Source: Glandiceps talaboti
Lineage: Eukaryota; Hemichordata; Enteropneusta; Spengelidae
DNA length: 64,000 nt
Reading direction: 5' to 3'
Assembly: GCF_964340395.1 (NCBI RefSeq)
Contig: NC_135558.1
Span: 11,411,001 to 11,475,000, forward strand
Position numbers and translations under genes: made by a program. Below are positions 61,901 to 64,000 of this stretch, piece by piece (the first letter of the stretch is position 1; every line of letters starts with the position of its first letter). The notes under the pieces are model-generated. The model did not search any database, was not told the DNA's origin, and was given only the letters and a program-made list of their open reading frames with translations.

Positions 61901-63653
61901 TTTATAGGGCATCGCGTTTTTGTTTTTTTTCATTTCCTTGTACAGTAATTGCAAAGTTGACCTTAATGACAATACAGCTATATTTAAGTGACATACTGCA
62001 CAATACAAAATACTCCAGAATACAATACATTGACAACCCAATGACTGAAACTATTAATAACTGTAAAGCGTGATTTGTCATCTTGGATTAAATTTTTTTT
62101 TGTAAATTGATATTGTTCATTGTAGTGCATGTCGACATCACCAGAGTGTTCAACAATGTCCTGCTACAACAGACCCAGCCACTGGATAGCCATGGTGAGA
62201 AAACAGTCACCAATATTTATACTAACTGGTAAGTTGGGAAGCACATTGGTTGGCATGGTAACATTGTCAGCCATCTTGAATCACGCATCAGTAATTGGTG
62301 ACCTGTAGAGTCTTTTGTACAGACTGTTTTGAATTCAATGAATAACTGGAGTAAGAACTGTGGATTTAAAAAAAAAACATGTCTATTTATCTTGGCACCA
62401 GAAAATATTTCTCAGATAGATATTTGATTAACTGTCCAAAACATGTACCATTACAACATGTTCAGACAACACAGTACATCAAAACATCAACTTAGGGTGT
62501 CTACTCAGGATGCATTTGATTTTCCCAGCACCCATGTGGACAAGCGCCCTCAACATGCAAAGTTATATAACTTTCATTTGCTACATACTCATGCATACAT
62601 AACTATCATAAAAATAGATTGCCTTAAACTGTCTCTGACTTAATCTGTGTGTGAACTTAATCATCCAACATGGGGATTCATGTATGTAAACAAGAGTGAT
62701 GTCTTGCTTTGTGAAAACTAATAAAACATGAGATTGTATTCATTGCTTTGTAGGTATCTAGAAGTGTTACTCCGTCGTGTTAGCACTGGAAATATTTGTT
62801 ACTCACCAAACCATAAAGCCTTTGTCAGTTTATCATCTGACGGCCAGTTGGACGTCAATGCAGAAGAATACTCAGATATCACAGGTAAGCTAGGGAGTAT
62901 TAAGATGTCACGGGCAAGCTAGGTGGTATTTAGTCATTACAGGTGAGCTAGGGAGTATTTAATCGTCACAGGTAAGGAGTATTAAGATATCACAGGTATG
63001 CTAGGGAGTAATAAGATATCACAGGCAAGCTAGGTGGTATTTAGTCATTACAGGTAAGCTAGGGAGTATTTAGTGATTACAGGTAAGCTAGGGAGTATTA
63101 ATATATCACAGGTATGCTAGGGAGTAATAAGATATCACAGGTCACAGGTAAGCTAGGAGTATTCGGTCAGCACAAGTAAACTAGGGAGTACTCACAACTC
63201 ACAGGTAAGCTAGGGAGTATTCACACATACGTAAACTAGTGAGTATTAACACATCACAAGTAAGCTAGGGTGTATTCAGTGATCACAGGTAAACCATGGG
63301 GTTCTACTTCCATGGGAAAACTAAGTAGAATTAAGACATCACAGTAAGCCAGTGAAAGTAATTGTTTGTCATATTCAGGAAACCAGTCAAATGTGTCCAA
63401 AAACAAGCGGATATTTAAAAATGTATGTCACTGCTGTGGTATAAGTTTACACATGTGCATAGCAAACTGTTTCTGTACTAATAATAATTTATCTTGTATA
63501 AACAATATAATGTGACATTTTTATTAACAGATTCCCCCTATTTTCCATCCCATAGAACTGAGAGCACTAGCTGAACTCCTTGGTCCATATGGTATGAAGT
63601 TTTTGAACGAAAGTTTGATGTGGCATATTTCAAGTCAAGTGTCTGAACTCAAG
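40612..63653 (+). CDS. NCKAP1: NCK-associated protein 1 (Nap1/Hem), 3' end outside window
   Basis: Twenty-four coding exons (873 codons) are readable: 40612-40716, 42443-42550, 42915-43007, 43744-43800, 44052-44194, 45625-45715, 46455-46592, 47411-47459, 47904-48063, 48261-48317, 49033-49129, 50221-50383, 51120-51211, 55304-55385, 55984-56042, 56865-57010, 57769-57901, 58467-58586, 59086-59231, 60425-60556, 61386-61501, 62126-62228, 62754-62884, 63556-63653. All are GT-AG and every phase closes. The protein aligns from recall along human NCKAP1 (1128 aa): start MSRS, then [60 protein letters not shown] and [10 protein letters not shown]. About 250 C-terminal residues are missing to the right. 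NCKAP1 scaffolds the WAVE regulatory complex with CYFIP/Sra1, ABI and WAVE, linking Rac to Arp2/3 actin assembly at the membrane. Invertebrates usually have one gene, so this is ancestral to vertebrate NCKAP1 and NCKAP1L. Confidence 0.97.
40717..42442 (+). other. NCKAP1: NCKAP1 intron 1, nothing recognised
   Basis: A 1.7-kb AT-rich intron with no clear repeat or embedded gene. Confidence 0.6.
42443..42550 (+). CDS. NCKAP1: NCKAP1 exon 2 (aa 36-71)
   Basis: Includes [15 protein letters not shown]. Acceptor TTTTTAG, donor CAC|GTAAGT. Confidence 0.95.
42915..43007 (+). CDS. NCKAP1: NCKAP1 exon 3 (aa 72-102)
   Basis: Includes [17 protein letters not shown]. Acceptor TTTTACAG, donor AAG|GTAAGT. 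Confidence 0.95.
43008..43743 (+). other. NCKAP1: NCKAP1 intron 3 with terminal (ATT)n tract
   Basis: The last ~50 bp (43694-43743) are (TTATTA)n/(ATT)n reading directly into the acceptor TAG of exon 4; otherwise unremarkable. Confidence 0.8.
43694..43743 (+). repeat. (ATT)n microsatellite forming the exon 4 acceptor
   Basis: Ttattattgttattactatt and on to attattattataggac. The splice acceptor AG is embedded at its end. Confidence 0.9.
43744..43800 (+). CDS. NCKAP1: NCKAP1 exon 4 (aa 103-121)
   Basis: Encodes [19 protein letters not shown]. Its acceptor is the final TAG of an (ATT)n microsatellite, with no ordinary polypyrimidine tract. Donor ATT|GTAAGT. Confidence 0.93.
44052..44194 (+). 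CDS. NCKAP1: NCKAP1 exon 5 (aa 122-169)
   Basis: Includes [20 protein letters not shown]. Acceptor CATTGCAG, donor CAG|GTGAGT, phase 2. Confidence 0.95.
44222..44330 (+). repeat. Interspersed-repeat-like start with CTGT-rich tract
   Basis: cctcccgtaagggtatggga followed by ggtatt and a (CTGT/GT)n tract in intron 5. The combination of a short cccg/cggg hairpin and a CTGT run looks like the end of a dispersed repeat, of which similar pieces may occur near 1376 and 47110. Family not assigned. Confidence 0.4.
45625..45715 (+). CDS. NCKAP1: NCKAP1 exon 6 (aa 169-199)
   Basis: Includes [18 protein letters not shown] and ends FVPHST. The donor ACA|GTAAGT is the first of eleven such donors at 30-bp spacing. 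Human alignment puts the exon end at this first copy. Confidence 0.95.
45711..46030 (+). repeat. 30-bp minisatellite containing the exon 6 donor
   Basis: Unit gtaagtagtccatagttacc plus acatagcaca. Eleven GTAAG words occur at exact 30-bp steps from 45716 to 46016. The first is the true donor, and the unit includes the last ~8 nt of exon 6 (catagcaca). Copies differ at only a few positions. Read-through from the exon meets an in-frame TAG within the first unit. Confidence 0.97.
46337..46442 (+). repeat. Right-end fragment of fold-back repeat family A at the exon 7 acceptor
   Basis: Shares cagaaccagtgatgtagaca, cattgtcatgacata, gaatgaccagagtat and gcatggtataatg with the right halves of the copies at 48.7 and 49.5 kb. 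Homology ends ~10 bp before the exon 7 AG. Confidence 0.7.
46455..46592 (+). CDS. NCKAP1: NCKAP1 exon 7 (aa 200-245)
   Basis: Includes [17 protein letters not shown]. The acceptor TTATTTCAG directly follows a fragment of repeat family A. Donor ACT|GTAAGT starts another degenerate tandem repeat. Confidence 0.95.
46585..46900 (+). repeat. Degenerate tandem repeat starting at the exon 7 donor
   Basis: Words related to the donor region (actgtaagtatatgatgtat) recur as acagttaagtatatgatgat, gcagcaaagtatataatgta and acacagtaaagaacatggtg. They are interleaved with C-rich blocks (ccctccccatgccc) at ~80-130 bp spacing. A related phrase reappears near 47670-47705. Confidence 0.65.
47411..47459 (+). CDS. 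NCKAP1: NCKAP1 exon 8 (aa 246-262)
   Basis: Encodes [16 protein letters not shown]. Acceptor TTATTTAG; donor GTCA|GTAAGT, phase 1, giving WLVIGF across the junction. Confidence 0.93.
47904..48063 (+). CDS. NCKAP1: NCKAP1 exon 9 (aa 262-315)
   Basis: Includes [19 protein letters not shown]. Acceptor TTGACAG, donor AAAGG|GTAAGT, phase 2. Confidence 0.95.
48261..48317 (+). CDS. NCKAP1: NCKAP1 exon 10 (aa 315-334)
   Basis: Includes [17 protein letters not shown]. Acceptor TTCATTAG, donor CATC|GTAAGT. Confidence 0.93.
48532..48877 (+). repeat. Fold-back repeat family A, copy 2
   Basis: Left ~145-bp hairpin (cccaatacttttcttcgtac, gagtgacttaaggga mirrored by cccttaggtcacgag and gactgaatgag) followed by a ~200-bp tail ending ttgtgcatggtataatg. 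In NCKAP1 intron 10. Confidence 0.8.
49033..49129 (+). CDS. NCKAP1: NCKAP1 exon 11 (aa 334-366)
   Basis: Includes [15 protein letters not shown] and [11 protein letters not shown]. Acceptor TTACACAG, donor AAG|GTAAGA. Confidence 0.95.
49308..49655 (+). repeat. Fold-back repeat family A, copy 3
   Basis: The hairpin at 49308-49458 is the best preserved: ttattccccaatattttgct, cagccaaagaaaatacgag and tgacctaagggg, mirrored by cccttaggtcacaag, tattttctggctgaatgaag and aatattggagaatagcataa. The tail resembles copy 2. In NCKAP1 intron 11, ~430 bp from copy 2 and in the same orientation. Confidence 0.85.
49656..50220 (+). other. NCKAP1: NCKAP1 intron 11, remainder
   Basis: No further element recognised. 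Confidence 0.5.
50221..50383 (+). CDS. NCKAP1: NCKAP1 exon 12 (aa 367-421)
   Basis: Includes [19 protein letters not shown] and ends FHMEELR. The donor AGAG|GTAGTC is the weakest in the gene. The frame and the alignment to MEELRA-VRKY support it. Confidence 0.93.
50710..50895 (+). repeat. ~58-bp tandem repeat, three units
   Basis: atcatagagtgaacaagact, gacagtttgtagtcaaaatc and tcaacagcgccctct, three times, in NCKAP1 intron 12. Confidence 0.85.
51120..51211 (+). CDS. NCKAP1: NCKAP1 exon 13 (aa 421-451)
   Basis: Includes [17 protein letters not shown]. Acceptor TTTTCTAG, donor CAG|GTAGGT. A 4.1-kb intron follows, the largest in the gene. Confidence 0.95.
53385..53660 (+). repeat. ~54-bp minisatellite
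   Basis: About five units of atccaggtgcaccaaaactt, taatgtcactttattgg and atgacttagtcataca. It is open on both strands, which explains the ~65-codon frames there. Confidence 0.9.
54061..54379. mobile_element. MITE-like inverted-repeat element, ~320 bp
   Basis: Ends ccatgttaattccatacaaa and gtgtatggaattaatatgga are inverted repeats of ~20 bp. No coding capacity. In NCKAP1 intron 13. Confidence 0.55.
54721..55059. mobile_element. MITE-like element, ~339 bp
   Basis: Ends gtccttacaaacaaag / ctttgtaaggac. The interior holds a direct duplication (gacctataacctttcaact and gacccatgacctttcagct, each followed by tgacctatt and ctgggtcaaact). In NCKAP1 intron 13. Confidence 0.55.
55304..55385 (+). CDS. 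NCKAP1: NCKAP1 exon 14 (aa 452-479)
   Basis: Includes [18 protein letters not shown]. Acceptor GATTTCAG; donor CAAG|GTAAGT, phase 1. Confidence 0.95.
55476..55830 (+). repeat. Compound tetranucleotide microsatellite
   Basis: (GGAT)n at 55480-55550, (GCAT)n near 55597, (CAGA)n near 55665-55695, and (GATA)n at 55697-55830 with short interruptions. NCKAP1 intron 14. Confidence 0.95.
55984..56042 (+). CDS. NCKAP1: NCKAP1 exon 15 (aa 479-498)
   Basis: Includes [17 protein letters not shown], one of the most conserved blocks. Acceptor TACACAG, donor CAA|GTAAGT. Confidence 0.95.
56865..57010 (+). CDS. NCKAP1: NCKAP1 exon 16 (aa 499-547)
   Basis: Includes [19 protein letters not shown]. Acceptor CTATTCAG; donor TTTTG|GTAAGT, phase 2. 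Confidence 0.95.
57769..57901 (+). CDS. NCKAP1: NCKAP1 exon 17 (aa 547-591)
   Basis: Includes [19 protein letters not shown]. Acceptor TTTTGCAG, donor GAG|GTAAGG. Confidence 0.95.
58467..58586 (+). CDS. NCKAP1: NCKAP1 exon 18 (aa 592-631)
   Basis: Includes [20 protein letters not shown]. Acceptor CATGACAG. Donor AAG|GTATGT runs straight into a (GT)n microsatellite. Confidence 0.95.
58587..58665 (+). repeat. (GT)n microsatellite directly at the exon 18 donor
   Basis: gtatgtgcatgtgtgtgtat followed by ~30 GT. The first GT is the splice donor. Confidence 0.95.
58797..58940 (+). repeat. (GTAT)n microsatellite
   Basis: Blocks of GTAT interrupted by gatgtatat, ending in (GCAT)n. NCKAP1 intron 18. 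Confidence 0.95.
59086..59231 (+). CDS. NCKAP1: NCKAP1 exon 19 (aa 632-680)
   Basis: Begins LLPKHC and carries a lysine-rich segment ([13 protein letters not shown]) that matches in position the variable basic linker of human NCKAP1. Acceptor TTTTGTAG; donor ACAGA|GTAAGT, phase 2. Confidence 0.93.
59286..59426 (+). mobile_element. Older tRNA-derived SINE, truncated by a younger SINE
   Basis: A tRNA-like head (gaacggttacaatggtgggc, ttgggatctcc, then gttgcaggttgagcatta as a decayed B box) is followed by a body gtcattgggcaagatttgaa and cacccagctgtat-like text. It stops where the next SINE begins. Diverged and incomplete. Confidence 0.5.
59427..59702 (+). mobile_element. tRNA-derived SINE, ~275 bp
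   Basis: Pol III A box TGGCCGAGTGG (59435-59445) and B box GGTTCGAACCC (59478-59488), at the spacing of a Ser/Leu-type tRNA. The body contains a conserved-looking block (caggttttccccaggtactc, then cggtttcctcc, 59563-59594) reminiscent of conserved-core SINE superfamilies, possibly MetaSINE-type. It ends in a short (ATT)n tail after aataaag. Sense orientation in NCKAP1 intron 19. SINEs of this kind are moved by LINE machinery; no partner LINE is in the window. Confidence 0.85.
60104..60353. mobile_element. MITE-like element, 250 bp
   Basis: Terminal inverted repeats: tagccccatctagac with a further arm atcctacctgaggtaggat, mirrored by attctacctcaggtagga and gtgtagatggggcta. The interior has repeated gtcctgaaac/cctgactt words. 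No coding capacity; ends ~70 bp before NCKAP1 exon 20. The TIR is of a hAT-like style, but I did not establish a target-site duplication. Confidence 0.75.
60425..60556 (+). CDS. NCKAP1: NCKAP1 exon 20 (aa 680-724)
   Basis: Includes [20 protein letters not shown]. Acceptor TATTACAG; donor AACAA|GTAAGA, phase 2. Confidence 0.95.
60868..61135. repeat. Fold-back element family B, copy 2
   Basis: Same arms as 12480-12732. Here the left arm is present twice in tandem (aacactgaagtaaagcactt at 60871 and aacactgaagtaaagtactt at 60932). The right arm ends gctttactttggtgtcacag and gttgtatttcaac. NCKAP1 intron 20. Confidence 0.75.
61386..61501 (+). CDS. NCKAP1: NCKAP1 exon 21 (aa 724-763)
   Basis: Includes [20 protein letters not shown]. 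Acceptor TTTATATAG; donor TACG|GTAAGG, phase 1. Confidence 0.95.
61640..61815 (+). repeat. (TGTCTG/TGTG)n microsatellite
   Basis: Imperfect hexamer tgtctg array in NCKAP1 intron 21, open in all frames and so the source of long spurious ORFs. Confidence 0.95.
62126..62228 (+). CDS. NCKAP1: NCKAP1 exon 22 (aa 763-797)
   Basis: Includes [20 protein letters not shown]. Acceptor CATTGTAG; donor AACTG|GTAAGT, phase 2. Confidence 0.95.
62754..62884 (+). CDS. NCKAP1: NCKAP1 exon 23 (aa 797-841)
   Basis: Includes [19 protein letters not shown] and ends EEYSDIT. Donor ACAG|GTAAGC, phase 1, is the first unit of a ~32-bp array of donor-like repeats. Confidence 0.95.
62875..63350 (+). repeat. ~32-bp minisatellite containing the exon 23 donor
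   Basis: Units of atcacaggtaagctagggag and tattaagat, ~14 copies with variation in length and sequence. The first copy spans the end of exon 23 (gatatcacag) and its donor. Many copies keep CACAG|GTAAG or a close relative (gtgag, gtatg, gcaag). Confidence 0.95.
63556..63653 (+). CDS. NCKAP1: NCKAP1 exon 24 (aa 841-873), last in window
   Basis: Includes [20 protein letters not shown] and ends SELK. Acceptor CATCCCATAG, donor AAG|GTATGA. The remaining ~250 residues lie beyond 64000. Confidence 0.95.
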
Positions 63654-64000
63654 GTATGAGTTTGACCTTTCAACCCTGACCTCTAAAAGCCCTGACCTTA
63701 AAAAAACCCCACTAGATCACATATACACTACACCTGCTCATGATTGTAATATCAGAAACATCTTTTCACTGTAAGGAAATTGTCTGACATACGATATACA
63801 TGCATGTTTAATATGATTTGCTTTGGACTGGGAGGACGTACATTATTGTTATTATTTTATAGTTTTGCCAATTCCAGTGAATTTGTAGACCGAGAAATGC
63901 AAAACAACGTATAATGTACACAGCGCTGAACATCGTCTGCCATGTTCGGCCCGGAAGCTGAATACTAATCATAGCAACACACGTACGTACACGTACATAC
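63654..64000 (+). other. NCKAP1: Start of NCKAP1 intron 24
   Basis: Intron sequence running off the window; nothing else recognised. Confidence 0.7.

Noticed and set aside
61490-61948. 152-codon + strand frame
   Set aside because: It begins out of frame with NCKAP1 exon 21 and runs through a TGTCTG microsatellite; low-complexity Cys/Leu/Val text only.

Overview
This is eukaryotic, animal nuclear DNA: AT-rich, intron-rich and full of microsatellites, minisatellites and short fold-back elements. Three multi-exon genes can be read with GT-AG splice sites and consistent phases. The protein sequences look like those of an invertebrate, perhaps a hemichordate, cephalochordate or lophotrochozoan. 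The sequence alone does not settle the phylum.

Layout. (1) 1-4600: mostly non-coding, with a possible terminal coding exon of an unknown + strand gene at 3410-3496. (2) 4600-16333: no convincing gene; a succession of tandem-repeat arrays, including an 11-fold array of POU-octamer-like sites, a G-rich telomere-like minisatellite on the - strand and an 80-odd bp satellite. (3) 16334-30350, - strand: a 12-exon single-pass leucine-rich-repeat (LRR) surface protein of 443 aa, with most LRRs on 72-nt exons. (4) About 1 kb away, head to head, 31365-35273, + strand: a short PHF13/PHF23-like PHD-finger protein (175 aa, 5 exons). (5) 36960-40611: intergenic, containing a ~350-bp near-perfect palindrome. 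(6) 40612-63653 and beyond, + strand: NCKAP1 (Nap1/Hem), the WAVE-regulatory-complex scaffold. Twenty-four coding exons (873 aa) lie in the window and the last ~250 residues lie outside it.

The genes do not form an operon. One is a cell-surface receptor or adhesion-type protein, one an H3K4me3 reader and one an actin regulator. The LRR gene and the PHF gene may share a divergent promoter region.

The most unusual observation is in NCKAP1. At three separate exon-intron boundaries (exons 6, 7 and 23) the 5' splice site itself belongs to the unit of a minisatellite, so the donor is followed by many near-identical decoy donors at regular spacing. The window also holds at least three families of long inverted-repeat (fold-back) elements, several MITE-like elements and a nested pair of tRNA-derived SINEs. 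I saw no retrovirus-like element, Polinton or LINE coding sequence.
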